Of a DNA stretch of 64,000 bases, positions 9,012 to 18,239 are shown one piece after another. This DNA comes from Acuticoccus kalidii (GTDB taxonomy: Bacteria; Pseudomonadota; Alphaproteobacteria; Rhizobiales; Amorphaceae), in assembly GCF_021556395.1 (NCBI RefSeq), contig NZ_JAKGCS010000010.1, positions 124,001-188,000 of the forward strand, given 5' to 3'. Position 1 is the first letter of the stretch. Each line of letters starts with the position of its first letter. Both the position numbers and the translations under genes were made by a program. The notes beneath the pieces were generated by a model that was not told the origin of the DNA, made no database searches, and saw only the letters and a list, made by a program, of their open reading frames with translations.

Positions 9012-10556
9012 ATGACCGCCGATATCGTGCGTGAGGCGACTTCCGCGCCCTTCGCTGCGACGGTCGCCGCCGTCCTCGCCGACGCCGAGGCGCGCGAGGG
9101 GGCGCGGACCATTCTCGTCGCAGACGGGCGCAAGATCTCGGTCGCGGCCCTCGCGGCCGAGGCGCGTGCCGTCGCCGCCGACCTCGCGGCGATGGGGATC
9201 GCGCCGGGCGATCCCGTCATCACGATGCTCGGCAATGGGCCGAACCACGTCGCGCTCTTTCTCGGCATCGCGCTCGCCGGCGCACTCTGGGTGCCGCTGA
9301 ACCCGGAGGCGCGCGGCCCCTCGCTCGCCCATTCGCTCGCGACCGCCCGCCCGGTCCTCGCCTTCGCGGCGGAACAAGCCGCCGCCGCGCTCACCGAGGC
9401 CGGCTATGAAGGACGCACCGAAATCGCCGACGGGTGGACCGGGCCGGCACGCGCCGCACCGCAGGTCGCGCCCCACTCGGCCGCCTCGCCGGACGATGTG
9501 CGGGCGATCCTCTTCACCTCCGGCACGACCGGGCCGCCGAAAGGCGTGATGGTGACGGAGCGGATGCTCCTCGCCTCCGCCGCCGGCACACAGATCGCGT
9601 CCGACTGCGAGGCGGGCGACGTCTTCCTCATGTGGGAGCCGCTCCACCATATTGGCGGCTCGCAGCTCGTCGTGATGGCGCTGCTTCATGGGGCGAAGCT
9701 CGTGATGGTGCCGCGCTTTTCCGCGAGCCGCTTCTGGGGCGATGTCCGCGCCCATGGCGTCACCAAGCTCCATTATCTCGGCGGGATCCTCGAGATCCTG
9801 CTCAAGGCCGCGCCGAAGGCGGACGATCGCGAGCATCCCGTTCACATCGCCTTCGGCGGGGGCTGCCGCTCGGAGGTCTGGCGCACGTTCGAGGCGCGCT
9901 TCGCCATCCCGATCCGCGAGGTCTACGGCATGACCGAGGCCTCGAGCTTCACGACGATCAACCGCAACGGCACCGTCGGCTCCGTCGGCACGCCGCTCCC
10001 CTGGTTCGAGGTGACATTGCGGGACGAGGCCGGCGCACCCGTCGCGCCAAAGGAGGCGGGGGAGTTCACCGTCACCGCGAGCCATCCGGGCCTGTTGACG
10101 CCCGGCTATCTCGGCGCGCCGGAGGCGACGGGGCGGCTCTTGCGCGATGGTCGCCTCCACACCGGCGACCTCGGACGGCGCGATGCGGCGGGGAACTATT
10201 TTTTCATCGGCCGCGTCACCGATTCGCTGCGGCGGCGGGGGGAGAATGTCTCGGCCTGGGAGGTCGAGACGGCGCTCGTCGCCCATCCCGATATCGCCGA
10301 GAGCGCCGTCGTCGGCGTCCCGGCCTCGATCGGTGAGCACGATATTCTCTGCTTCGTCATGCTCGCGGAAGGGGCGCGGTTCGATGCCGAGGCCCTGACC
10401 GCCTGGTGCCGCACGGCGATGCCGCCGCACCATGTGCCGCGTTACTGGAAATCGGTGGAGGATTTCGCCCGCACGCCGAGCCAGCGCATCCGGCGCGATC
10501 AGCTCGACCGCTCGCTCGATGGCGCTGTCGACACCGCCCCCGCGCGCGATCGATAG
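9012..10556 (+). CDS. AMP-forming acyl-CoA ligase (CaiC-like)
   Basis: 514 aa ANL-superfamily enzyme. Motifs: ILFTSGTTGPPKGVMVTE (P-loop-like A3), WEPLHHIGG, VYGMTEAS (A5), HTGDLGRRDAAGNYFFIGR (A7/A8 with hinge Asp) and LRRRGENVSAWEVE. It should activate a carboxylic acid to acyl-AMP and then acyl-CoA. The tail reads RTPSQRIRRDQL where most members have a G-K pair, so the adenylation-state lysine appears to be Arg, as in several CaiC-like ligases. It begins 4 nt after the enoyl-CoA hydratase, giving a ligase/hydratase pair for one acid. It ends 37 nt before convergent mntH. Confidence 0.88.
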   Translation: MTADIVREATSAPFAATVAAVLADAEAREGARTILVADGRKISVAALAAEARAVAADLAAMGIAPGDPVITMLGNGPNHVALFLGIALAGALWVPLNPEARGPSLAHSLATARPVLAFAAEQAAAALTEAGYEGRTEIADGWTGPARAAPQVAPHSAASPDDVRAILFTSGTTGPPKGVMVTERMLLASAAGTQIASDCEAGDVFLMWEPLHHIGGSQLVVMALLHGAKLVMVPRFSASRFWGDVRAHGVTKLHYLGGILEILLKAAPKADDREHPVHIAFGGGCRSEVWRTFEARFAIPIREVYGMTEASSFTTINRNGTVGSVGTPLPWFEVTLRDEAGAPVAPKEAGEFTVTASHPGLLTPGYLGAPEATGRLLRDGRLHTGDLGRRDAAGNYFFIGRVTDSLRRRGENVSAWEVETALVAHPDIAESAVVGVPASIGEHDILCFVMLAEGARFDAEALTAWCRTAMPPHHVPRYWKSVEDFARTPSQRIRRDQLDRSLDGAVDTAPARDR

Positions 10557-10567
10557 GGCGGAGCACC

Positions 10568-10594
10568 GAGGGGGCGGCCCGCGTGCCGCCTCTC
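10568..10594. terminator. GC-rich hairpin between convergent genes
   Basis: GGCGGC (10573-10578) can pair with GCCGCC (10585-10590) around a 6-nt loop, with flanking GAG and TCTC extending the symmetry. It lies between the convergent CoA-ligase and mntH stop codons. There is no T-run, so termination without a factor is doubtful. Confidence 0.3.
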
Positions 10595-11930
10595 ATATCG
10601 GCGCGCCCCGCCAGACCGAGACGAGAAGGTTGAGGTTGAGGCCGATGATCGCCACCGCGATGACGGCGCACACCGCCGTCAGCCAGCGCGGCGCGGTGAG
10701 GTCGCCCATCTTGGAGCGGTTCGCCGTGAAGAGGACCAGCGGCACGATCGCGAAGGGGAGCTGGAAGGACAGCACCACCTGGCTGAGAATGAGGAGCTTG
10801 CCGGCTTCGCTCGCCCCGTAGACGAGAATCACCCCGATCGCCGGGAGGATGGCGAGGAGGCGGGTGATCAGCCGCCGCAAAGCCGGGCTCACCTTCAGCG
10901 CGACGAAGCCCTCCATCACGATCTGACCCGACATCGTCGCTGTGACGGCCGCGTTGAGGCCCGAGCACAGCAGCGCGATGCCGAAGAGCGTCGGCGCGAG
11001 CGCCCCGCCGAGGAGGGGCGAGAGGAGGGCGTGCGCCTGGTCGATCTCCACGATCTCGGTGTTGCCGCTCGCGTGGAAGGTTGCGGCGGCGAGGATCAGG
11101 ATCGAGGCATTGATCGCGAGCGCCAGCATCAGCGCGACGGTGGAGTCCCAGGTCGCGAGACGCAGCGCCTCGCCTTTGCCGGCGGGGTCGGCCCCATAGG
11201 CGCGCGTCTGCACGATGCCGGAATGGAGGTAGAGATTGTGCGGCATCACCGTCGCGCCGAGAATGCCGAGCGCGAGATAGAGCATCCCCGGATCGGTGAC
11301 GATGTCGGTCGAGGGCGCGAAGCCGCGCACGACCCCGCCCCAATCGGGACGCGCCATGACGATCTGCACGAAAAAACAGAGCGCGATGACGGCGAGAAGA
11401 GTGATGACGAACCCTTCGATCCACCGAAATCCCCGCTTCTGGAGCCACAAAATCAGGAAAACGTCCACGCCGGTGACGAAGACGCCGATTTCGAGCGGCA
11501 GGCCGAAGAGGAGCTTGAGGCCGATCGCGGTGCCGATCACCTCGGCAAGGTCGGTTGCAATGATCGCGGCTTCGGCGAGGAGCCACAGGGGAATGACGAG
11601 GAGCGGCGAGAAGGCGTCCCGGCAGGCCTGCGCGAGGTCGCGCCCCGACCCGATCGCGAGCCGCGCGCACAACGCCTGAAGAAGGATCGCCATGATGTTC
11701 GACAACAGCGCGACGAAGAGGAGCCGATAGCCGTACTTCGCGCCGCCCGCCAGCGACGTCGCCCAATTGCCGGGGTCCATATAGCCGACGGCGACGAGAT
11801 AGCCGGGGCCGATAAAGGCGAGAACGCGCCGCAAGGGTGAATGGCCGCCCGGAACGGCGATGGAGCGAAACACGTCGGAAAGCGACGGTTCGCTCCGCTC
11901 TTTGCGCCAACCGGCCGAAGGCGTGCTCAT
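10593..11930 (-). CDS. mntH: Nramp-family divalent metal (Mn2+/Fe2+) transporter
   Basis: 445 aa polytopic inner-membrane protein with about 11 hydrophobic segments. The Nramp signatures are intact: DPGNWATS in the first transmembrane helix (metal-binding Asp and Asn) and [10 protein letters not shown] in the sixth (Met and His of the ion site). It imports Mn2+ with protons. The start at 11930 keeps a short hydrophilic N-terminus before [28 protein letters not shown] sequence. It has its own 170-nt upstream region with a candidate Fur-family box. The symbol is used for the bacterial Nramp family and substrate preference is inferred. Confidence 0.93.
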   Translation of the reverse strand: MSTPSAGWRKERSEPSLSDVFRSIAVPGGHSPLRRVLAFIGPGYLVAVGYMDPGNWATSLAGGAKYGYRLLFVALLSNIMAILLQALCARLAIGSGRDLAQACRDAFSPLLVIPLWLLAEAAIIATDLAEVIGTAIGLKLLFGLPLEIGVFVTGVDVFLILWLQKRGFRWIEGFVITLLAVIALCFFVQIVMARPDWGGVVRGFAPSTDIVTDPGMLYLALGILGATVMPHNLYLHSGIVQTRAYGADPAGKGEALRLATWDSTVALMLALAINASILILAAATFHASGNTEIVEIDQAHALLSPLLGGALAPTLFGIALLCSGLNAAVTATMSGQIVMEGFVALKVSPALRRLITRLLAILPAIGVILVYGASEAGKLLILSQVVLSFQLPFAIVPLVLFTANRSKMGDLTAPRWLTAVCAVIAVAIIGLNLNLLVSVWRGAPI

Positions 11931-11955
11931 CGAACGTCTCGCAGGTTCATGAGAC

Positions 11956-11970
11956 TGCGAATGAATTGCA
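11956..11970. promoter_or_regulatory. Candidate Mur/Fur-family box upstream of mntH
   Basis: TGCGAATGAATTGCA is an imperfect 15-bp palindrome about 26 nt upstream of the mntH start. It resembles the TGCAA-type half-sites of the manganese regulator Mur in alphaproteobacteria, where mntH is the classic target. Ten of fifteen positions are symmetric, so this is suggestive only. Confidence 0.35.
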
Positions 11971-12099
11971 AAAGAGACCGAGAATTTACGCCGATCCCGG
12001 CGCGGCGCAAGGGGAGCGCCGCGCCCGTTCCTTCACAGTACCGCGACCGGGCGGCCGGCACGCCATGCGGAGCGCCGGCCGTCTCGTCGGCTTACGCGG

Positions 12100-12921
12100 T
12101 CAGCCTTCGATGAAGGCCTTCACATCCGCGTTGAAGCGGTCCGGCATCGTTTCGGCGAGGCCGTGCGGCGCGCCTTCATAGATCTTCAGCGTCGCGTTCT
12201 TGACGATCTCGGCGCTGAGACGGGCCGATGCGTCGATCGGGACGATCTGGTCGTCGTCGCCATGGACGACGAGCGTCGGCACGTCGATCGCCTTGAGGTC
12301 GTCGGTATAGTCGACCTCGGAGAATTCGTGGATCGAGTCGTACTGACCTTTCACGCTGCCGATCATGCCCTGCCGCCAGAAATTGTGCCGGAGGCCCTCG
12401 CTCACCTCCGCCCCGTCACGGTTGAAGCCGTAAAAGGGGATCGTGATGTCGGTGTAGAGCTGCGCCCGGTTGGTGGCGACGCCCTTGCGCAGCCCGTCGA
12501 ACACGTCGATCGGGGTGCCGTTCGGGTTGTCGGCGGTCTTCAGCATCAAAGGCGGGACGGCGCCGAGGAGGACGGCTTTCGCCACGCGGTCATTGCCGTG
12601 CCGGCCGATATAGCGCGTGACTTCGCCGCCACCCGTCGAATGGCCGACGAGAACGGCGTCGCGGAGGTCGAGATGCTCGATCAGCGCGGCGAGATCGTCG
12701 GCATAGGTGTCCATGTTGTTGTTGGTCCAGGGCTGGCTGGACCGGCCATGGCCGCGCCGATCGTGGGCGATGACGCGATACCCGTTGCTCCCGAAAAAGA
12801 GCATCTGCGCATCCCATGCGTCGGACGATAACGGCCATCCGTGGGAGAAGACGATCGGCTGGCCGCTGCCCCAATCCTTGTAGAAGAGTTTCGTCCCGTC
12901 GTCGGTGGTGAAGGTCGCCAT
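12100..12921 (-). CDS. Alpha/beta hydrolase of the cofactor-free chloroperoxidase type
   Basis: 273 aa. The start MATFTTDDG at 12921 is chosen over farther upstream codons because AGGAGA precedes it. The catalytic triad is readable: nucleophile Ser95 in VGHSTGGGE, Asp in [11 protein letters not shown] and His in [11 protein letters not shown]; the oxyanion region is [12 protein letters not shown]. Family members act as esterases or perhydrolases, often called non-haem chloroperoxidases. It is divergent from the OhrR-like regulator with two palindromes between them, so induction by organic peroxide or another electrophile is likely. Cytosolic; physiological substrate not known. Confidence 0.88.
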   Translation of the reverse strand: MATFTTDDGTKLFYKDWGSGQPIVFSHGWPLSSDAWDAQMLFFGSNGYRVIAHDRRGHGRSSQPWTNNNMDTYADDLAALIEHLDLRDAVLVGHSTGGGEVTRYIGRHGNDRVAKAVLLGAVPPLMLKTADNPNGTPIDVFDGLRKGVATNRAQLYTDITIPFYGFNRDGAEVSEGLRHNFWRQGMIGSVKGQYDSIHEFSEVDYTDDLKAIDVPTLVVHGDDDQIVPIDASARLSAEIVKNATLKIYEGAPHGLAETMPDRFNADVKAFIEG

Positions 12922-12981
12922 GGTGCTCTCTCCTTTGGCGCTGGCATCCGGCGCGCGTCCGGTCCGGGTGCGATCGACCCA

Positions 12982-13003
12982 ATTAAATCGTGCACGATCA
13001 AAT
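12982..13003. promoter_or_regulatory. Candidate OhrR/MarR operator 1 (hydrolase-proximal)
   Basis: The core ATCGTGCACGAT (12987-12998) is a perfect 12-bp palindrome flanked by A/T-rich arms, followed by another AAATCGTG half-site to 13007. It lies 61 nt upstream of the hydrolase start in the divergent gap. The arrangement resembles operators of OhrR-type MarR proteins. Confidence 0.55.
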
Positions 13004-13051
13004 CGTGTAGGAGACAATTATGATCCCGCCGCCTCATGTCAATCCATTGCG

Positions 13052-13074
13052 ATTTAATCGCGTGCGATCTAAAT
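13052..13074. promoter_or_regulatory. Candidate OhrR/MarR operator 2 (regulator-proximal)
   Basis: ATTTA-ATCGCG-TGCGAT-CTAAAT contains a core (13057-13068) that differs from a perfect palindrome at one base pair and shares its layout with operator 1. The 70-nt centre-to-centre spacing and position just before the regulator start suggest autoregulation together with control of the divergent hydrolase. Confidence 0.55.
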
Positions 13075-13093
13075 GGTCGGCAGAGGTGGAACG

Positions 13094-13588
13094 ATGGCAT
13101 TCGACGGCCCAAAAACCGACGCATCCGACGAGGAATCGGCGCTCGGGGATCTTCTGTGTTTCTCGATCTATTCGGCCGAGCACGCGTTCAGTCAGCTCTA
13201 CCGCCCGCTGCTGGCCGAGCTCGGGCTGACCTATCCGCAATATCTCGTGCTCCTCCTCCTGTGGCAGAGGGATGGCCGCACGGTCGGCGAACTCGGTCGC
13301 GCGCTGCGGCTCCAGTCGAACACGCTGACGCCGATGTTGAAGCGTCTCGAAAGTCTGGGGCTTATCGGCCGCCGCCGTGACCCGGCCGATGAGCGGGTCG
13401 TGCGCGTCGACCTCACGGAGGCGGGCCGTGCCTTGCGCGCGCGCTCGATCGATATTCCCGAATGCGTCGCCGCGGCGACCGGCCTTTCGGCCGATGAGCT
13501 TCGCTATGCGACCGATCTCGTCAATCGCCTGCGCGATCACGTGACGGCCTATGCCGTCGACCTCGATCGGCCCGAGGGATCGCGCTGA
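13094..13588 (+). CDS. OhrR-like MarR-family peroxide-sensing regulator
   Basis: 164 aa from the Met at 13094. The sequence follows OhrR closely: ALGDLLCFSIYSAEHAF with Cys22 at the position of the reactive Cys of OhrR, LTYPQYLVLLLLWQRDGRTVGELGRAL, then the winged-helix recognition segment LQSNTLTPMLKRLESLGLI and the wing RRRDPADERVVRVDLTEAG. OhrR releases DNA when that Cys is oxidised by organic hydroperoxide. No ohr gene is adjacent; the divergent hydrolase is the apparent target, with two palindromic boxes between. The family is firm, the specific ligand inferred from the Cys. Confidence 0.88.
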   Translation: MAFDGPKTDASDEESALGDLLCFSIYSAEHAFSQLYRPLLAELGLTYPQYLVLLLLWQRDGRTVGELGRALRLQSNTLTPMLKRLESLGLIGRRRDPADERVVRVDLTEAGRALRARSIDIPECVAAATGLSADELRYATDLVNRLRDHVTAYAVDLDRPEGSR

Positions 13589-13759
13589 TCGGGTCTTGGC
13601 AACACTCTTCGCTTTCTGCGACACAAAAGTGTGACCGCGCGGACCGATGAATTGTGCGGCCCGCCTTGAGGAAACCTTTGTCTCCGGCAATCGGCTGTGG
13701 GCATAGGGTGACGTTCGACACCGGCGACGTGCCGATTCTGGTTTGAAAGGAAATGCGTG

Positions 13760-14158
13760 ATGGACTTCGTGCGGAACTGCGAGGGCCTGCTTCTATCCGT
13801 GCTACGGATCATGTCCGGCCTCCTGCTCTTGCAGCATGGGACGACCAAGATCCTCGATTTTCCGGTCGGACCGATGAACGCGGTCTCTCTCACGAGTTTG
13901 CCGGGCATCGCGGGGTTCTTCGAGCTGATCGGTGGAGCGCTTCTCGTGATCGGTCTCTTCACGCGGCCGACGGCCTTCATTCTGTCGGGCCTCACCGCCG
14001 TCGCTTATTTCATGGCCCATGCGGGCAACGGGTTTTATCCGCTCCTCAATGGTGGCGAGCTCGCGGTGCTCTACTGCTTCACCTTCCTCTATCTCGTCGC
14101 GGCGGGCCCCGGTCCGATCTCGCTCGACCGGGCGCTCGGCTCCGAGCCGGCGCGCTGA
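13760..14158 (+). CDS. DoxX-family membrane protein
   Basis: 132 aa with four hydrophobic segments: LLSVLRIMSGLLLLQHG, a middle helix around GIAGFFELIGGALLVIGLF, PTAFILSGLTAVAYFMAH, and LYCFTFLYLVAAGPG, ending with the DoxX tail PGPISLDRAL. DoxX proteins are small inner-membrane proteins linked to thiol and oxidative-stress homeostasis in some bacteria. The ATG at 13760 has AAAGGA about 8 nt upstream; an adjacent GTG at 13757 is possible. It lies downstream of the OhrR-like gene, separated by 171 nt, so independent transcription is possible. Precise role unknown. Confidence 0.85.
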   Translation: MDFVRNCEGLLLSVLRIMSGLLLLQHGTTKILDFPVGPMNAVSLTSLPGIAGFFELIGGALLVIGLFTRPTAFILSGLTAVAYFMAHAGNGFYPLLNGGELAVLYCFTFLYLVAAGPGPISLDRALGSEPAR

Positions 14159-14181
14159 TCGGTCGGCGGTCGAGATCCGCG

Positions 14182-14211
14182 CTTGTCAGAGGGCCGCGCT
14201 TGCGGCATCTA
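14182..14211 (+). promoter_or_regulatory. Weak candidate promoter of the trp leader/trpS unit
   Basis: CTTGTCA (14182-14188) followed after a 17-nt spacer by CATCTA (14206-14211) could be a -35/-10 pair; the -10 match is poor. If used, transcription would begin near 14218, the A of the leader-peptide ATG, giving a leaderless message. The leader ORF has no Shine-Dalgarno sequence, which fits. Confidence 0.3.
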
Positions 14212-14217
14212 ACGGAC

Positions 14218-14256
14218 ATGACCGGCTTCAATATCCCCCTGACGTTCGTCTGGTGG

Positions 14257-14268
<12 letters not shown>
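14218..14268 (+). CDS. Tryptophan-rich leader peptide of trpS
   Basis: A 16-codon ORF encodes MTGFNIPLTFVWWRSF, with tandem Trp codons at 14251-14256, four codons before the stop. It sits 28 nt before a strong terminator hairpin and 113 nt before the tryptophanyl-tRNA synthetase gene. This is the layout of ribosome-mediated attenuation: a ribosome stalled at uncharged Trp codons changes folding of the downstream RNA. No Shine-Dalgarno sequence is visible, consistent with leaderless translation as known for trpL of rhizobia. The peptide itself probably has no enzymatic role. Confidence 0.85.
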
Positions 14269-15421
<1,153 letters not shown>

Positions 15422-15426
15422 GCGCG

Positions 15427-15942
15427 TCAGTCGGCGAGCGGGAAGGCGCCGAGGCGTGTCAGCCTCCCGTCCGCGAGCCGCTCGATCGCGATCGCCTCGA
15501 CCGTTCCGCGGATCGGCCGAGGCAGCGCCTCCGCCGCGCTGATCGCGGCGCGTTCCGCGGCGTCCGTCATGGTGGTCGCGACCGTCATGTGAGCGGTGAA
15601 GGGAAGGCGCTCGGCGGCGGGCCGCGCCTCATAGAAGGCCTCGTGAAGCGCGGCGACGGACTCGCGTCCTTCCACGGCGTCGAGCAGCACCTTTCGCGTG
15701 CGGTCGCGCGGATCGGCCTCGACGTGGAAGCCGTCGAACGTCACCGCGAAACGCGATGTCTCCGCCGCGAGCTGCTCGGCGAGGGCGAGGAGAGGGGCGG
15801 GGCTCGCCTCCGCCACGCCGAAGACCAGCGTGATGTGCGGATCGACGAGGCGGGCCCGGTGCGGGTCGTGCGCGGCCCGCATGGCGTCGACCGCCGCCCG
15901 ATCGGCGGCGGTGAAGCGCGGGTAGAGGAGGGCGAAGAGCAC
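15427..15942 (-). CDS. 2H phosphoesterase (2'-5' RNA ligase family)
   Basis: 171 aa from a GTG at 15942 preceded by AAAGG. Two HxT motifs define the 2H superfamily: DPHITLVFG in the first half and FTAHMTVAT in the second, about 90 residues apart, each at the end of a beta-strand. Family members (LigT/ThpR, YjcG) are cyclic phosphodiesterases or RNA 2',3'-cyclic phosphate processing enzymes. It follows the class III CoA-transferase gene by 25 nt on the same strand but has no evident link to that pathway. It ends 5 nt from trpS, tail to tail. A start further upstream would overlap the transferase gene and is less likely. Confidence 0.75.
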   Translation of the reverse strand: MLFALLYPRFTAADRAAVDAMRAAHDPHRARLVDPHITLVFGVAEASPAPLLALAEQLAAETSRFAVTFDGFHVEADPRDRTRKVLLDAVEGRESVAALHEAFYEARPAAERLPFTAHMTVATTMTDAAERAAISAAEALPRPIRGTVEAIAIERLADGRLTRLGAFPLAD

Positions 15943-15967
15943 TGCCGCCTTTGCGCGCCGCGTGGCG

Positions 15968-17179
15968 CTAGGCCACCGCGTCCGGCGTCTTGAGGACGCC
16001 GAGCGCTTCGAGGGCTTCGATATCGGCCTCCGAATAGCCGTGTGCGGCGAGGACCGAACGGCCATCGACGCCGAGCTCGGGGGCGGGATGGCGCACCACG
16101 CAGGGGGTCTGGGAGAATTTGATCGGAAAGCCGAGCATCTTCACCATACCGCGGCCCGGATGCTCGACCTCGATCGCCATTTCCTGTGCGATCACCTGCG
16201 GATCGGCGAACACCTCGGCGACATTCAGCGCACGCCCGCACGGAACGCCGCCTTTGTTGAGCTTGTCGATCCAGTGATCGACCGTCTCGGTGACGAGGCG
16301 CTCATTGACGAGCGCGTCGATCTCGCGGCGGGCATGATAGCGCTTGTGGTTGGTGTCGTAGCGCGGATCATCGATCACCCATTCGATATCGATGATCTTG
16401 AGGAAACGGCGCAGGATCGTATCGTTCGACGGCGCCACGGCGACGGACCCGTCCGACGCGGTGAAGAGGCCGTAGGGCGACATGATCGGATGGTCGTTCC
16501 CGGTCCGCTTCGGGATCTCGTCGGTGACGAAATATTCGGCGGCGAGGTAGGCGAGGGTGGAGATCGCCCCGTTCACCATCGCCGCCTCGACGTGCTGGCC
16601 GACGCCGTTGAGATCGCGGGCCCGGAGCGCCGCGACGATGCCGAGCGCACAATAGACGCCGGCGAGGACGTCGGTGATCGGGGTCGCGTTGCGCAAGGGC
16701 TCCTCGCCCTCGCGGCCGTTGACGCTCATGAGGCCGCTCATCGCCTGGGCGATGAAGTCGAACGAGGGGCGGTCGACATACGGCCCCGTGGAGCCGTAGC
16801 CGTTGACGCTGGCCGAGACGAGGCGCGGATTGATCTGCGCGAGCCGTTCGGCCGAAAAGCCCATCTTGTCGAGCACGCCGGGGCGGAAATTCTCCACCAT
16901 CACGTCGGCGGTCTCGAGCATGCGCGTCAGCGCCGCGCGGCCTTGTTCGCTGTAGAGATCGAGCGCGATCGAGCGCTTGTTGCGGTTGAAGGCGGCATAA
17001 TACCAGGAGAAGCCGTCCTTCAACGTGCCTTGCACGCGGGTGGAATCGCCCTTGTGGGTCTCGATCTTGATGACGTCTGCGCCGAGATCGGCGAGCATCA
17101 AGGTGCAGAAGGGGCCAGACAGCACCCGCGTCAGGTCGACGACGGTGATGCCGTGAAGCGGCGCTTTGGGCTCGTTCAT
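15968..17179 (-). CDS. Class III (CaiB/BaiF) CoA-transferase
   Basis: 403 aa. N-terminal LHGITVVDLTRVLSGPFCTLMLADLGADVIKIE is the family signature, with NRNKRSIALDL and VENFRPGVLDKMG following. The catalytic Asp is Asp170 in TPITDVLAG, which forms the aspartyl-CoA thioester. It moves CoA from a donor such as succinyl-CoA to an organic acid. It lies 6 nt downstream of an HMG-CoA-lyase-like gene, and the divergent operon encodes a tricarboxylate-type importer. A succinyl-CoA:hydroxymethylglutarate, itaconate or citramalate transferase would fit. Family certain, acid inferred. Confidence 0.93.
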   Translation of the reverse strand: MNEPKAPLHGITVVDLTRVLSGPFCTLMLADLGADVIKIETHKGDSTRVQGTLKDGFSWYYAAFNRNKRSIALDLYSEQGRAALTRMLETADVMVENFRPGVLDKMGFSAERLAQINPRLVSASVNGYGSTGPYVDRPSFDFIAQAMSGLMSVNGREGEEPLRNATPITDVLAGVYCALGIVAALRARDLNGVGQHVEAAMVNGAISTLAYLAAEYFVTDEIPKRTGNDHPIMSPYGLFTASDGSVAVAPSNDTILRRFLKIIDIEWVIDDPRYDTNHKRYHARREIDALVNERLVTETVDHWIDKLNKGGVPCGRALNVAEVFADPQVIAQEMAIEVEHPGRGMVKMLGFPIKFSQTPCVVRHPAPELGVDGRSVLAAHGYSEADIEALEALGVLKTPDAVA

Positions 17180-17185
17180 GTGGTC

Positions 17186-18115
17186 TTATCCGGCCGCGGT
17201 GCGGACGCTCTCCATGTCGTAGGTCTTGAGGCGCGGGCCGGCTTTCATGAGCTGTCCCGGCAAGCCGTGCTGGACCGCCCGCTCGGTGCGCTTGGCGACC
17301 TCGATGAGGGCTTCGAGATCGACCCCGGTGTCGATGCCGGTCTCTTCCAGCATGTAGACGAGGTCTTCGGTGCAGATATTGCCCGTCGCGTTCGGTGCGA
17401 AGGGGCAACCGCCGAGGCCGCCGAGCGAGGATTCGAAGCGCGTGATGCCCTCTTCGAGCCCGGCATAGACGCACACGAGGCCGACGCCGCGCGTGTTGTG
17501 GAAGTGAAGCGCCACCTCGGCGTCCGGCACCGCCTTCGCAAGGGCGCGGCAACGCTCTTTGACGAGGGTGGGGGTCGCCATCCCGGTCGTGTCGCCGAGC
17601 GAGATCGTCTCGATCCCGAGGTCACGATATTGGCGGGCGATATCGGTGATCGTGTCGACCGGGACGATGCCCTCGAACGGGCAGCCGAAGGCGGTCGCGA
17701 TCGCCCCGTGCACCGGGATGCCGGCATCGGCGGCGATGCGCGCGACATCGGCGAAGCCGCGCAGCGATTCGGCGCGCGAGCGGTTGACGTTCTTGAGGTT
17801 GTGGCTCTCCGATGCGGACATGAAGACGACCATCGCGTCGACGCCCGCTTCGGCGGCGCGCTCGGCGCCCTTCGCATTCGGCACCAGCGCGGAGAGGAGG
17901 ACGCCCGGCTGGCGCACCGCGGCGATCACCTCGGCCGCGTCCGCCATCTGCGGCACGGCACGGGGGGAGACGAACGAGGTCGCCTCGAAATGCTTCAGGC
18001 CGGCCGCGATCAGCGCCTTGGCGATCGCGATCTTTTCCTCGGTCGGCACGAAGACGGGCTCGGCCTGAAGACCGTCGCGCAGGCCGACTTCCACGATCTC
18101 GACGTGGCTCGGCAT
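17186..18115 (-). CDS. Hydroxymethylglutaryl-CoA lyase-like enzyme
   Basis: 309 aa DRE-TIM metallolyase. EVGLRDGLQAEP at the N-terminus binds metal and the reaction centre; LHFHNTRGVG carries the metal His pair; GGLGGCPFAPNATGN holds the mobile catalytic Cys loop of HMG-CoA lyase. It cleaves 3-hydroxy-3-methylglutaryl-CoA, or a close analogue such as citramalyl-CoA, to acetyl-CoA and an oxoacid. Met at 18115 is preferred; a GTG at 18130 with GGGAG upstream is also possible. First gene of a minus-strand operon with the CoA-transferase, opposite the GntR gene. Confidence 0.92.
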   Translation of the reverse strand: MPSHVEIVEVGLRDGLQAEPVFVPTEEKIAIAKALIAAGLKHFEATSFVSPRAVPQMADAAEVIAAVRQPGVLLSALVPNAKGAERAAEAGVDAMVVFMSASESHNLKNVNRSRAESLRGFADVARIAADAGIPVHGAIATAFGCPFEGIVPVDTITDIARQYRDLGIETISLGDTTGMATPTLVKERCRALAKAVPDAEVALHFHNTRGVGLVCVYAGLEEGITRFESSLGGLGGCPFAPNATGNICTEDLVYMLEETGIDTGVDLEALIEVAKRTERAVQHGLPGQLMKAGPRLKTYDMESVRTAAG

Positions 18116-18158
18116 TGTCGGCTCTTCCACTGAACTCTCCCGAAAGTTTCTATTGTGC

Positions 18159-18168
18159 TGGTAGACCA
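18159..18168. promoter_or_regulatory. GntR/FCD-type operator in the divergent promoter region
   Basis: TGGTAGACCA carries the TGGT/ACCA half-sites typical of FadR/GntR-family operators. It sits in the 124-nt gap between the lyase gene and the GntR gene, where one bound dimer could control both directions. Confidence 0.55.
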
Positions 18169-18239
18169 AAACGGCATACCGTCCCCGCGCCGGGCACGTC
18201 AAACGAAACGATTATAAGCACGGCGGGGGAGGACCGGGG

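Noticed and set aside
12922..13017. N-terminal extension of the alpha/beta hydrolase up to 13017
   Set aside because: It would cover the operator palindrome, has no family similarity, and the Met at 12921 has a good ribosome site.
15962..18133. A 723-codon open frame on the plus strand opposite the lyase and CoA-transferase genes
   Set aside because: Its translation is low-complexity and Asp/Arg/Glu/His-rich without motifs, as expected from the complement of GC3-biased genes; both minus-strand genes have clear catalytic motifs.
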